Source: Confluentibacter flavum (GTDB taxonomy: Bacteria; Bacteroidota; Bacteroidia; Flavobacteriales; Flavobacteriaceae). Taken from it: 64,000 nt of DNA. Positions within the stretch are counted from its first letter, which is position 1, and each line of letters starts with the position of its first letter. The translations under genes were made by a program, and so were the position numbers. Of the stretch, positions 52,846 to 62,402 are shown piece by piece. The stretch spans positions 43,013-107,012 of the forward strand of contig NZ_PJEO01000009.1 in NCBI RefSeq assembly GCF_002843175.1. The letters run 5' to 3'. The notes below the pieces were generated by a model. That model worked only from the letters and a program-made list of their open reading frames with translations. It searched no databases and was not told where the DNA came from.

Positions 52846-54017
52846 GAATCGGATTAGTGTTACCAGCGGTTCCAGGGTACTCTGAAACATTTTTTTCTAA
52901 TAAAATTAAAGGATTAGAGGCAAATGGGTACACGGTTATTCTTTTTGTTAACAGCTGTAATAGGAAGACCAAGACATCAACAAAAACTAAAGTAGCGCCA
53001 AAGCTTTCAGGTAATATGGTTCGTATAGGAATGATTAGTTTTTACAGATTATCTTATTCCTTAATTTTTCATTTTAAAGTTAGTAGGCGATTGTTTATTT
53101 TAGATAGGGATGACGGGATAAATTTTATCCAGAGGATTAAAAATATTATTATCAATAACCATATATTTTCAGAACCGGTTGATTGGCTGCATTTTGGTTT
53201 TGGTACCATGGTCCTGAACAGAGAAAATGTAGCAAAAGCAATTGGAGCTAAAATGGCAGTAAGCTTTAGAGGGTTTGATATCGGAATTTATCCTGTAAAG
53301 CATCCAGGTTGCTATAAAAGACTTTGGGAGAAAGTGGATAAGATTCATGTAATTTCCAACGATATTTCTGAATTGGTTTATAAACAAGGTTTTAATAATC
53401 AAGTTCCCATTATAAAAATTACTCCAGCTATAGACATCCGTTTTTTTAAAAATAATCACAAAACCGAATATAACAAGATTCCTCATTTTATTACCGTTGC
53501 CCGTTTACATTGGAAAAAAGGATTGGACTATACTTTGGAAGCCTTAGCCTTATTAAAGGAAGAAAACATTCCTTTTCATTATACCATTATTGGAGATGGC
53601 CCGCAAGAAGAGTATTTAAAATTTGGAACCCATCAATTAGGTCTTAATGACTATGTTACTTTTACAGGAAAACTATCACATGAATTAGTTAAAAAAAAAT
53701 TGGAACAAGCGGACATTTATTTACAATACAGTATTCAGGAAGGTTTTTGCAATTCAGTGTTAGAAGCCCAAGCCATAGGTCTTCTTTGTGTGGTGTCTGA
53801 TGCCGAAGGACTATCGGAAAATGTTTTGCACAACAAAACAGGTTGGGTAGTACCTTTACGTCAACCAAAACTACTTTTAGAAAAAATTAGAAACATAATT
53901 AATTTGCCTCAAACTGAAAAAGATACCATTAGTCAAAACGCCAAAGAGCGTGTCAAGCTTGAGTTTAATATTAAAAAGCAACAAAAAGAATTTGTTGGGT
54001 TTTACGAGAATAATTGA
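52842..54017 (+). CDS. GT4 family glycosyltransferase
   Basis: 391 residues. GLVLPAVPGYSETFFSNKI opens the GT-B fold; AVSFRGFDIGIYP, FITVARLHWKKGLDYTLEAL and YSIQEGFCNSVLEAQAIGL (E-x7-E) follow. The pattern of SETF(F/V) near the start and RGFD in the middle is typical of the colanic-acid-type (WcaL/AmsK-like) GT4 subgroup. Donor unknown. Confidence 0.92.
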   Translation: MRIGLVLPAVPGYSETFFSNKIKGLEANGYTVILFVNSCNRKTKTSTKTKVAPKLSGNMVRIGMISFYRLSYSLIFHFKVSRRLFILDRDDGINFIQRIKNIIINNHIFSEPVDWLHFGFGTMVLNRENVAKAIGAKMAVSFRGFDIGIYPVKHPGCYKRLWEKVDKIHVISNDISELVYKQGFNNQVPIIKITPAIDIRFFKNNHKTEYNKIPHFITVARLHWKKGLDYTLEALALLKEENIPFHYTIIGDGPQEEYLKFGTHQLGLNDYVTFTGKLSHELVKKKLEQADIYLQYSIQEGFCNSVLEAQAIGLLCVVSDAEGLSENVLHNKTGWVVPLRQPKLLLEKIRNIINLPQTEKDTISQNAKERVKLEFNIKKQQKEFVGFYENN

Positions 54018-54024
54018 TAAGATA

Positions 54025-55044
54025 ATGACATTTTACTACCCAAAATCGCTTTACGACCATTCCGCTAGATGGCACATTTTTCCTTTATTAAAATCATTAA
54101 TGAAAGAGGAAAATCATGCTTCGCAAAATTTATCTATTACTGAAAATTTAAAGGATGCAGATTGTATTATACTGCCCATGTCTTGGAATTATTATTACAA
54201 TTCCCAAAAAATTGAAGATGTTCTAAATTTTTATAAAAAGAGTCCTCATAACCTTCCCGTAGTATCCTTTGTTTTTGGGGATTTTGGAGTTAAAGTCCCT
54301 AAACAATTTAAAGGTATTGTTTTTAGAACCAGCGGACGAAAATCTAAATTGCCCAAAAATCACAGAGGCATCCCCATATTTGTTAACGATCCAATTAAAA
54401 CCTATTTTGCTTCAGAAGCTATTATTAAAAAAACAGTTTCAAAAACCCCAATAGTGGGGTTTTGCGGGCAAGCCAATGGTTTTGGAATTCAAACCATGAA
54501 GCAACTATTTAAAACAGTACTGAAAAATTTAATGTCAAGTTTTGGTTTTAGACAGATAGACGTTGATCAATTGATGTCTACCACTTTTTTTCGCTGGAAC
54601 ATTTTAATGACCTTAAAAAGGTCAAATAAAATTACTTGTAATTTTATTATCAGAAACAGATATAGGGCAGGTGTTACAATTAAAAAAGAAACACACCAAA
54701 CCACTTTACAATTCTATGAGAATATTAAAGAATCTGACTATATTGTTTGTATGCGTGGTAGAGGAAATTTTTCGACACGATTTTATGAAACGATGGCCAT
54801 GGGTCGCATTCCTATTTTTGTAAATACCGATTGTTTATTGCCATTGGAAGAGGTTATTAATTGGAAAGAGCATCTTGTGTGGGTAGACTATAATGAACGA
54901 CATTTAATAGCTGAAAAAGTAGCCGAATTTCATAAAAAGCACAACGAAGTTTCCATGAATGCATTATTTTTAAAAAACAGAGCGCTATGGGAAGATTATT
55001 TACAATTGTATTCATTTTTTAATCATTGTTTGGATGCGAATTAG
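54025..55044 (+). CDS. Exostosin (GT47)-like protein
   Basis: About 339 residues from ATG 54025. An exostosin-type core is suggested by ADCIILPMSWNYYYN, PVVSFVFGDFGVKVP, IVGFCGQANGFGI and the donor-site stretch YIVCMRGRGNFSTRFYETMAMGRIPIFV near residue 245. Such proteins transfer sugars in eukaryotic heparan synthesis and are sporadic in bacterial glycan loci. Cytoplasmic, no signal peptide. It overlaps the FkbM-type gene by 11 bases. Family assignment is good but not certain. Confidence 0.72.
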   Translation: MTFYYPKSLYDHSARWHIFPLLKSLMKEENHASQNLSITENLKDADCIILPMSWNYYYNSQKIEDVLNFYKKSPHNLPVVSFVFGDFGVKVPKQFKGIVFRTSGRKSKLPKNHRGIPIFVNDPIKTYFASEAIIKKTVSKTPIVGFCGQANGFGIQTMKQLFKTVLKNLMSSFGFRQIDVDQLMSTTFFRWNILMTLKRSNKITCNFIIRNRYRAGVTIKKETHQTTLQFYENIKESDYIVCMRGRGNFSTRFYETMAMGRIPIFVNTDCLLPLEEVINWKEHLVWVDYNERHLIAEKVAEFHKKHNEVSMNALFLKNRALWEDYLQLYSFFNHCLDAN

Positions 55045-55879
55045 AAGATTTTTTAAAGGGCTAGCTTATAAATTTCAATATCAAAGAGCAAGGCTGGTTG
55101 ATACAAGTTTATGTGGGATTCCCCTAAAAACTACAAGAGGTACTATAAGAAAAACCGTTGATCAAGATGACGCTTGGTTTTTTCACCTGTCTAAACACCA
55201 TAATTCAATTTTTGATATCGGTTGTAATGTTGGTTATACTGCTTTACTTGCGCTTATTCAAGATCCTGAAAAATTCTATTTATTGGTAGATCCTAATCCA
55301 AGCGCTTTGAATGAGGCCCAACTTAACCTAATATCCAACAATTTGGGGTTTAGAGCACACTATTATTTGGGTTTTGTAAGTGATTCATCGCATAAAAGAG
55401 TGACATTTTATACCATAGGAGCAGGAGCAGCTGGTAGCATGTACACAACTCATGCTACATCGGCAGCAGCGATTAATTCCCATATAGAAGTGAATACAAT
55501 CACCTTGGACTATCTGTACAAGTTTTATACTATTAAACCAGATTTAATAAAAATTGATGTTGAAGGGGCAGAAACACAGGTGATGGAAGGAGCGTGTTTA
55601 GTAGCCAAAGAAATGCAATGTGCCTTTTTTATTGAAATGCATACTGTAAAAGATTTGGGAATGGAGAAGGCAGGTCAATTCATGCTGGATTGGTGTGCTA
55701 AAATGCATTACAAAGCCTGGTATTTAAAAACAGGAAAAGAACTTATCAAGGCAGAAACCATTAAAGATAGGGGGAAATGTCATCTATTACTTTTGCCAGA
55801 AACGACAGCTTACCCTACTTATCTCATTAATATAAAGCAAAATGCACCATTGCCAAATACCTTAATTGATGCTATTTAA
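55034..55879 (+). CDS. FkbM family methyltransferase
   Basis: 281 residues. The core has SIFDIGCNVGYTALLAL as SAM motif I, YLLVDPNPSALNEAQLNL, then the FkbM-specific VNTITLDYLYKFYTIKPDLIKIDVEGAE with the conserved D-V-E-G-A-E and AFFIEMHTVKDLG. FkbM enzymes O-methylate sugars and polyketides. Overlaps both neighbours (11 bases each), so expression is coupled with the glycosyltransferases. Confidence 0.9.
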   Translation: MRIRRFFKGLAYKFQYQRARLVDTSLCGIPLKTTRGTIRKTVDQDDAWFFHLSKHHNSIFDIGCNVGYTALLALIQDPEKFYLLVDPNPSALNEAQLNLISNNLGFRAHYYLGFVSDSSHKRVTFYTIGAGAAGSMYTTHATSAAAINSHIEVNTITLDYLYKFYTIKPDLIKIDVEGAETQVMEGACLVAKEMQCAFFIEMHTVKDLGMEKAGQFMLDWCAKMHYKAWYLKTGKELIKAETIKDRGKCHLLLLPETTAYPTYLINIKQNAPLPNTLIDAI

Positions 55880-57197
55880 ATTTTTAAAATATTTACAGCC
55901 TACGCATTATTTTTCATTACTAAAAGTTAATGGGGATAGTATATTTCCAGTTATAGACGAACTTCCTAAAGCTGTTTTAGAACAACTTGTTAAGGATGAT
56001 CATTATACTTGTGAAATAGCAAAACATTACGATTTATCCTGGCAAGCCATTCATAAAGGTTATATTGGCAATGCGAAAACCTATTCCAATATTGAAGATT
56101 TACCTTTAGTGGATAATTATCGTTTCGCACGAAAATATTTTCATCCAGGCTGGGTCTTTTATGTGCTTATCATCCGTTTGTTAAGTTTAAATAGCCCATT
56201 TAAAGAATTTTATGCATGGTTTAAAACAAGAAGCGCAAAGCGGATAAAGTATTTAAGTAATCCTTTAAAATATGATCAATGGTCTAATTTCACCTCTCAG
56301 CTTATTAAACAAAATCCTTTTGTAAGTGTTGTTATTCCTACCTTAAACAGGTATTCATTCTTAAAAGATGTTTTAAAGGATCTAGAACAACAAGATTATA
56401 AGCATTTTGAGGTGATTATAATAGATCAATCTGAACCTTTTCAAGAAAATTTTTATAAATCATTCGATTTGAATATAAGAATCATTTATCAAAAAGAAAA
56501 GGCTTTATGGCTTGCTAGAAACACGGCTATTAAAAGTGCCAATAGCGAATTAATTGCTTTTTCCGAAGACGATGTAAGAATACAGCCCGATTGGATTTCT
56601 TCCCATTTAATGTGCCTCGATTTTTTTAATACTCAAATATCAGCAGGTGTTTTTTTCCCAGAAGGGAAACCTATTCCTAAAGAGCGATCCTATTTTACTC
56701 TTGCATCGCAATTTGCAACTGGAAACGCCATGGTTTATAAAGCTATTTTTCATACCGTTGGATTATTTGATCGGCAATTTGAAAAGCAGCGTATGGGAGA
56801 TGGGGAGTTTGGACTGAGAGTTTATTTACAAGGGTTAAAGAGTATCTCAAACCCATACGCTAGCTGTATAGATGTTAAAGCAAGTGAAGGAGGATTACGT
56901 CAGATGGGCAGTTGGGATGCCTTTCGAACCTCAAACTTATTTGCACCCCGACCCATTCCCAGTGTACTGTATTTTTTTAGACGTTATTTTGGTGATGCCC
57001 AAGCTCGATTAGCGCTTTTAAGAACCGTACCACTATCCATCATGCCTTATCGTTTCAAGGCAAACAAAGCCTTACAATTGCTAGGTGTTTTCGTGTCAAT
57101 TATAATCTTACCATTAGTCTTATTTCAAGTAATTAAGTCCTGGCGCTTGTCCAGCATCAAATTGAAACAAGGTCCCTTCATAGAGCCATTATCATGA
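55869..57197 (+). CDS. GT2 family glycosyltransferase with N-terminal extension
   Basis: About 442 residues. The first 150 residues, with a hydrophobic stretch (YVLIIRLLSL), are of unknown kind. The GT2 domain starts at about 152: VSVVIPTLNRYSFLKDVL, VIIIDQSEPFQ, ELIAFSEDDVRIQPDWI (DxD-type) and FATGNAMVYKAIFHTVGLFD. The end has a membrane helix (LLGVFVSIIILPLVLFQVI), so the enzyme is probably membrane-attached. ATG at 55869 overlaps the FkbM stop; a TTG 3 bases earlier is also possible. Confidence 0.88.
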   Translation: MLFKFLKYLQPTHYFSLLKVNGDSIFPVIDELPKAVLEQLVKDDHYTCEIAKHYDLSWQAIHKGYIGNAKTYSNIEDLPLVDNYRFARKYFHPGWVFYVLIIRLLSLNSPFKEFYAWFKTRSAKRIKYLSNPLKYDQWSNFTSQLIKQNPFVSVVIPTLNRYSFLKDVLKDLEQQDYKHFEVIIIDQSEPFQENFYKSFDLNIRIIYQKEKALWLARNTAIKSANSELIAFSEDDVRIQPDWISSHLMCLDFFNTQISAGVFFPEGKPIPKERSYFTLASQFATGNAMVYKAIFHTVGLFDRQFEKQRMGDGEFGLRVYLQGLKSISNPYASCIDVKASEGGLRQMGSWDAFRTSNLFAPRPIPSVLYFFRRYFGDAQARLALLRTVPLSIMPYRFKANKALQLLGVFVSIIILPLVLFQVIKSWRLSSIKLKQGPFIEPLS

Positions 57198-58306
57198 TTA
57201 ATACTCCCAAATCCGTTCTAATTGTAACTTCGGAATTTCCTCCACAACCCGGAGGGATAGGGAACCACGCGTATCAATTGGCGAAGCACTTGAGCGTTTT
57301 AGGATTTGATGTGACCGTTATTGCCGATCAGCGGAGTGGAGGTCAGGAGGATTTTTGTTTTGATAAAACGTTGGGCTTTGATGTACAACGCATCAAATTA
57401 CATCGCTTTCGGATTTTGATGTATATGCATCGTTTTGTGGTTGTTTTAAAGACAATTACACACCACGAATTGGTGATTGCCACAGGGAAGTTTCCGCTAT
57501 GGCTGGTTAGTTTTTACAGCTTGTTTTTTAAAAGGCATTATTTGGCAGTGATTCATGGTAGCGAAGTTAATTTTAGGCATCGACTCTTTCGATTTATAAC
57601 CGACTGTTCGCTGAAACGATTTCATAGAGTTATCGCTGTTTCACGTTATACCCAATCGTTAGTAGCGCATTTAGGTTTAAAAACCGTAACCGTTATCCCT
57701 AACGCTATTGATCCTTATGACTGGGATTTGAATGCCAAGGAATCTATGGGTTTAAAAGGATTTCCCAAACTTTTAACCGTCGGTCAATTAAGTAATCGTA
57801 AGGGGCAACTGGAGGTTATCAAGCACTTGCCCAAATTGATTTCAGTGTATCCAGAGATTCACTACCATTGTGTTGGTATTGCTACTGAATCCTCTCGTTT
57901 TATGGCTGTAGCAGCACAGTTAGGTGTTACCGCCTATGTTACGTTTCATGGCCTTAAGACCCAAGCCGAGTTAAAAGCCTTTTATCAGTCTAGTGATATT
58001 TTTGTGATGTTAAGTCATCCAACTAAAAGTGGAGATGTTGAGGGCTTTGGTATAGCCATTCTAGAAGCTAATTATTTTGGTTTGCCCGCAATTGGGGCAA
58101 CCGGAAGCGGTATCGCAGATGCTATTGTGGATGGTGACAGTGGACTGCTCATTGCTTATGAAGATAGTTCTGCTTTTATCAGTGCTGTACAAACCCTTTT
58201 AAAGGATAGGGATGGGTTTGAAATCAGGGCTAAAGCATGGGCAAGACAACATGAATGGGCTTGGATTGTTAAACGTTATGTTGAGGTTATTGAGTCGTTG
58301 ATATAA
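57194..58306 (+). CDS. GT4 family glycosyltransferase
   Basis: 370 residues. VTSEFPPQPGGIGNHAYQLAK is a strong GT4 start; AVIHGSEVNFRHR and RVIAVSRYTQSLVAHLGL follow; PKLLTVGQLSNRKGQLEVI and the donor E-x7-E EGFGIAILEANYFGLPAIG close the fold. Clean PimA/PimB-like architecture. ATGA overlap with the previous gene; last gene of the operon before a 565-bp gap. Confidence 0.93.
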   Translation: MINTPKSVLIVTSEFPPQPGGIGNHAYQLAKHLSVLGFDVTVIADQRSGGQEDFCFDKTLGFDVQRIKLHRFRILMYMHRFVVVLKTITHHELVIATGKFPLWLVSFYSLFFKRHYLAVIHGSEVNFRHRLFRFITDCSLKRFHRVIAVSRYTQSLVAHLGLKTVTVIPNAIDPYDWDLNAKESMGLKGFPKLLTVGQLSNRKGQLEVIKHLPKLISVYPEIHYHCVGIATESSRFMAVAAQLGVTAYVTFHGLKTQAELKAFYQSSDIFVMLSHPTKSGDVEGFGIAILEANYFGLPAIGATGSGIADAIVDGDSGLLIAYEDSSAFISAVQTLLKDRDGFEIRAKAWARQHEWAWIVKRYVEVIESLI

Positions 58307-58618
58307 TTATATTTTTTGTTTTTATAAGAGTTTCAATATTAATTTGAGATATGGTATATCGATACACCTGCCAACAAGCTTTGCTCGCTCGCTTCTTAGC
58401 AAAGTATATTTTGCTGTTCTGTAATGCTCAAGACAGGTAGACTCCGTGTGACACGCTTAAAGTGACATTATTAATTATTAGAGAGGAATGCTGAAACAGG
58501 TTTAATGATAAGAAGTTTTGTTTGTTTAAACTTTGGTTGACTTGACAACGGTTGGATTTGGTTGTTGTTGGATAGATTAATTCGTTACGCTAGCAAGGAC
58601 ATTCTATTTTTGATTATG

Positions 58619-58774
58619 AAGTCATTTAAACTTTTCCAATTTGCTAAAAAATTGCTCTTTTTGCCCCTTCTTCATCTTTTTTTCGTTCCGTAGCTCAGCT
58701 ATGTATCTCAAAAAAGCTTTCAAATGAACAAAAAAAGCTAATTTTCGCTTAAACGCGAAAAGTTTAAATCACTT
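58619..58774. repeat. 156-bp imperfect palindrome in the 58307-58871 gap
   Basis: Ends AAGTCATTTAAACTTTTC (58619-58636) and GAAAAGTTTAAATCACTT (58757-58774) are inverse copies with one mismatch. The match decays toward the middle (GCTAAAAAATTGCTCTTTTTG against GCGAAAATTAGCTTTTTTTG inverted). The rest of the gap shows no gene; it includes TTGCTCGCTCGCTTC-type direct words near 58380. Confidence 0.75.
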
Positions 58775-58835
58775 CTATTAAAATTTAATTCAACATGATT
58801 ACACATGACATGGCCACATTAATAATGAAATTTAT

Positions 58836-58843
58836 TAGATTTG
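58836..58843 (+). promoter_or_regulatory. Predicted promoter of the terminal gene group
   Basis: TAGATTTG, followed by TCTT as in the wza promoter at 11960, 28 bases before the ATG at 58872. The -33 side is not clear. Confidence 0.4.
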
Positions 58844-58871
58844 TCTTGACTGCTCTTGACATGACCAAAAT

Positions 58872-60014
58872 ATGACTTTAGCCATTATCTCCCATACCGA
58901 ACATTATACCGCCAATGACGGCACTCTTGTGGGTTGGAGTCCTACTGTTAATGAAATTAATCACTTGCTAGAAATATTTGATTCTATTGTTCATATTGCT
59001 ATGTTAAACGAAACAGTACCTCCTTTAAGTACTATGGCTTATAAATCTAACAGAATTACTTTTATTTCAATTCCTGCTATTGGTGGTCATACACTATTTG
59101 ATAAGTTAGTGGTATTGTGGTATATTCCTAAAATTATCAAAACAGTATCAAAGGTGTTGAAAGAGGTTGATCGTTTTCAATTGCGTACCCCAACTGGTAT
59201 CGGGGTATTTTTAATCCCTTATCTTACCTTGTTTTCTAAACGAAACGGCTGGTATAAATATGCTGGTAACTGGAATCAAAAACACCCACCTTTAGGTTAT
59301 AGATTACAACGGTTTATACTAAAGCACCAATCTCGTAAGGTGACCATCAATGGGTCATGGCCAGATCAACCTTCCCATTGTTTGAGCTTTGAAAATCCCT
59401 GTTTGACTGATGAAGACTTGGCAACGGGGTTAAAAGTGAGTCAAAAAAAATCCATGAGCGGACCATTGACCCTTTGTTTTGTTGGTCGCTTGGAAGCGGA
59501 AAAGGGAGTAGGATGCATCCTTGATGCGCTACAACTATTGTCGGATTCCGAATTAAAGCGCATTGCTAAGGTACATTTTGTGGGAGCAGGATCTGCCCTA
59601 AACGATTTTAAATTACAAGCCGCTAAAATTAATATTCCTATTCATTTTCATGGTGCTTTATCAAGGCATAAAGTATTTGAGATTTATAGTGAGTCTCATA
59701 GCATTTTATTGCCCACCACGGCCTCTGAAGGCTTTCCTAAGGTTTTGGCTGAAGCCATGGCTTTTGGATGTATTCCCATTGTTTCGTCTATTTCGTCCAT
59801 TGGTCAATATATCAAACATCAAGAACAGGGTTTTTTATTGAATCAGGTAGATGCAAATACTTTGGTTATGCAACTTAGAACTCTTTTTAATTTGGATCAG
59901 GACATTTATACAAGAATGTTATCTTTACAAGAAGTGATTGTACAACGTTTTACTTTTGCCCATTATCATTATCAACTTAAAACCCAAGTATTAACTGAAG
60001 ATAAAATACATTGA
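58872..60014 (+). CDS. GT4 family glycosyltransferase
   Basis: 380 residues. An N-terminal domain different from the others (AIISHTEHYTANDGTLVGW) is followed by VDRFQLRTPTGIGVFLIPYL. The donor domain shows LTLCFVGRLEAEKGVGCIL and LPTTASEGFPKVLAEAMAFG (E-x7-E). It starts the last transcription group (GT4, ligase-like, GT4, initiating transferase), downstream of a palindrome-containing gap. Stop overlaps the next start. Confidence 0.92.
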   Translation: MTLAIISHTEHYTANDGTLVGWSPTVNEINHLLEIFDSIVHIAMLNETVPPLSTMAYKSNRITFISIPAIGGHTLFDKLVVLWYIPKIIKTVSKVLKEVDRFQLRTPTGIGVFLIPYLTLFSKRNGWYKYAGNWNQKHPPLGYRLQRFILKHQSRKVTINGSWPDQPSHCLSFENPCLTDEDLATGLKVSQKKSMSGPLTLCFVGRLEAEKGVGCILDALQLLSDSELKRIAKVHFVGAGSALNDFKLQAAKINIPIHFHGALSRHKVFEIYSESHSILLPTTASEGFPKVLAEAMAFGCIPIVSSISSIGQYIKHQEQGFLLNQVDANTLVMQLRTLFNLDQDIYTRMLSLQEVIVQRFTFAHYHYQLKTQVLTEDKIH

Positions 60015-61375
60015 AGCCCCATTATTTAAAAGATAAATATGTTGTTCAAGTGCTTGCGCACATTGGGATAGGCATTGCAATTTTTATTATTGAGCCTTTG
60101 TCCAAATTGTATTTTATGATGGCCATGATTTATTTTATTTGGAGGATCATCGTCAGTTCAAATGCTGAAAAAACAAAAGCAGTTTTAATAGGCTGTGCTT
60201 ACTTTACAGGAGCTGAAGTACTGTTTAGAATGACCGAAGGCGGAATAGCTTATGAGGCGTCTAAATATCTGGTCATTCTGTTTATGTTGATGGGGATGTT
60301 CTTTAAAGGGCTATCCGGTAAAGGCTATCCCTATTTCTTTTATTTGATTGTTCTTGTTCCTTCTATTTTGGTAGCTTCTATCACTTTAAGCTTTGATGCA
60401 AGATTTAGGACCAATATTGCTTTTGTGTTGAGTGGCCCAGTCTGTTTGGGAATTGCCGCTTTGTTCTGTTATGACAGAAAGGTGAGCTATAACCTCCTTC
60501 AAGATGTTATTAAATTCATGGTCTATCCAGCCATTACAACCACCACGTATCTGTTTTTATATAATCCGAGTATCAGAGATACTTTATCAGGAACTGCTTC
60601 GAATCTTGAAGCTTCAGGTGGTTTTGGCCCCAATCAAGTTGCTACCATTTTAGGTTTAGGGATGCTTGTAATGACAATACGCATATTTTTAAAATCGCCT
60701 AGCTTATTTCTTAAACTCTTAAATCTCATTATTTTAGGGGCCATGACCTTTCGTGCCATTGTCACTTTTAGTCGTGGAGGGGTTATTGCGGCCATGATTT
60801 GTATTGCTGCATTTTTATGGATTTTGTATTTAAGGTCCAGTTATCAACAAAAAGGACGGATTATTGGCTCCTTTATATTATTTACTATGGCCATCTTAAT
60901 TACTTGGGTTATCAGTTCCAACCAAACCTATGGACTTATTGATAAACGTTATGCTAATGAAGACGCCCTTGGGCGTGAAAAAAGTGATGTCACCACAGGA
61001 CGAATGGAAATTTTTATGGAAGAGATTGATGGTTTTTTAAGCAGTCCTTTTTTAGGGATTGGCGCTAGCAGAGGTAAGGATATTCGTGTAGTAGAAGGCA
61101 TAGGTCATTTGCCTTCACACAATGAAATAGGGCGATTGCTATCAGAACATGGATTTTTTGGGGTTCTTATTATTTTGATTTTGGTCATCAAGCCCCTTGC
61201 TTACCATAGCTCAAACAAAAAAAATCTGTTTTTTTATGCATTTTACTTTTTCTGGTTTGCTACCATCAACCACTCCGGGATGCGAATTGCCGCACCATCT
61301 TTTATTTATGCCTTAACACTTTTAAATGTGACCAATGAAAAGAATACTCTATATAGGAAACAAATTAAACAGTAA
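60011..61375 (+). CDS. O-antigen ligase/polymerase-like membrane protein (Wzy/WaaL type)
   Basis: 454 residues with about ten transmembrane helices. Near residue 370 the large periplasmic loop ends in GHLPSHNEIGRLLSEHGFFG, the histidine-containing signature of the Wzy_C/O-antigen ligase family. GRMEIFMEEIDGFLSSPFLGIG precedes it, as usual. Start is TTG 60011, overlapping the GT4 stop; the next methionine lies after the first helix. It may polymerise repeat units or ligate finished glycan. Overlaps the next gene by 41 bases. Confidence 0.9.
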   Translation: MKPHYLKDKYVVQVLAHIGIGIAIFIIEPLSKLYFMMAMIYFIWRIIVSSNAEKTKAVLIGCAYFTGAEVLFRMTEGGIAYEASKYLVILFMLMGMFFKGLSGKGYPYFFYLIVLVPSILVASITLSFDARFRTNIAFVLSGPVCLGIAALFCYDRKVSYNLLQDVIKFMVYPAITTTTYLFLYNPSIRDTLSGTASNLEASGGFGPNQVATILGLGMLVMTIRIFLKSPSLFLKLLNLIILGAMTFRAIVTFSRGGVIAAMICIAAFLWILYLRSSYQQKGRIIGSFILFTMAILITWVISSNQTYGLIDKRYANEDALGREKSDVTTGRMEIFMEEIDGFLSSPFLGIGASRGKDIRVVEGIGHLPSHNEIGRLLSEHGFFGVLIILILVIKPLAYHSSNKKNLFFYAFYFFWFATINHSGMRIAAPSFIYALTLLNVTNEKNTLYRKQIKQ

Positions 61376-62345
61376 GAAAAGTAATGTGACATCTATTGAT
61401 ACTTTGGTACCTTTATTTGAGAATGAAGGTTACACGCTCTACTATGCTTCGTCTAGAATAAATAAAGGCTTAAGACTTTTTGAAATGCTTTTGGCTTGCA
61501 TTCGTTATAGAAAGCAGGTCGATTTTGTTATCATAGACACCTATAGTACACTGAATTTTTATTATGCTCTTTTATGTAGCCAGTTATGTCGAATTTTAAA
61601 ACTAAATTATATTCCTAGTTTAAATGGGGGTAATTTACCAAAACGCCTTAGAGAAAACGCCATGTTTTGTAAACTCATTTTTAAAAATGCCTATAAAAAT
61701 GTGTCTCCCTCACTGTATTTAAAAAATGCTTTCGAAGCATTCGGTTATTCAAATATTGTTTATATTCCTAATGCCATAGAGTTACAATTATACGATTTTA
61801 AACAACGTGGGTTTCTAGAAGTTAAACTATTTTGGGTACGTGCATTTTCAAAAATATACAATCCTTCATTGGCGGTAAAGACACTTAAAACCTTACAAAA
61901 TAAAGGCATAACAGCCTCCTTGTGTATGGTGGGGCCAGATGTTGATGGGTCTTTAGCTGAAGTTAAAGCACTGGCTAAAAAATTGCAAGTAGAAGTCATG
62001 TTTACTGGTAAGCTCACAAAACCAGAATGGATAGCACTTTCAAAAGACTATAATATCTTTATTAATACCACGAATTTTGATAATATGCCCGTGAGCGTTA
62101 TAGAGGCCATGGCTTTAGGCTTGCCCATTGTTTCCACAAATGTGGGAGGCATGCCTTTTTTGATTGAACATGGTCATGATGGGATGTTGGTACATCCAAA
62201 TAGCATGGATGAATTTGTAAACGCGATCACATGGATAGTCGCGCATCCAAATGACACTAAAAAGATGGCTTTAAATGCTAGGAAGAAGGTGGAACAATTT
62301 GATTGGGAGGTCGTTAAACGGGAATGGCATTCACTTTTACGATAG
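61335..62345 (+). CDS. GT4 family glycosyltransferase
   Basis: 336 residues. ILYIGNKLNSKKSNVTSIDTL is the N-terminal loop; YIPSLNGGNLPKRL and VSPSLYLKNAFEAFGYSNI follow; VKLFWVRAFSKIYNPSLAVKTL and NTTNFDNMPVSVIEAMALGLPIVS (E-x7-E with Asn-Phe before it) form the donor site. Starts inside the end of the ligase-like gene. The next gene initiates the glycan, so this enzyme may add an early sugar. Confidence 0.92.
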   Translation: MKRILYIGNKLNSKKSNVTSIDTLVPLFENEGYTLYYASSRINKGLRLFEMLLACIRYRKQVDFVIIDTYSTLNFYYALLCSQLCRILKLNYIPSLNGGNLPKRLRENAMFCKLIFKNAYKNVSPSLYLKNAFEAFGYSNIVYIPNAIELQLYDFKQRGFLEVKLFWVRAFSKIYNPSLAVKTLKTLQNKGITASLCMVGPDVDGSLAEVKALAKKLQVEVMFTGKLTKPEWIALSKDYNIFINTTNFDNMPVSVIEAMALGLPIVSTNVGGMPFLIEHGHDGMLVHPNSMDEFVNAITWIVAHPNDTKKMALNARKKVEQFDWEVVKREWHSLLR

Positions 62346-62402
62346 TTTTTCAGTTAATTGAAATTTCTTACTACCTTTAAACGCTCTCAAAAAAAATCCA
62401 AA

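Noticed and set aside
53169..53486. Minus-strand frame of 105 codons inside a GT4 gene
   Set aside because: Fully within a gene with clear GT4 motifs; composition is that of a shadow frame.
62358..62402. Upstream TTG start for the initiating sugar transferase
   Set aside because: It would add 15 basic residues not needed by the family; the ATG at 62403 is a better start.
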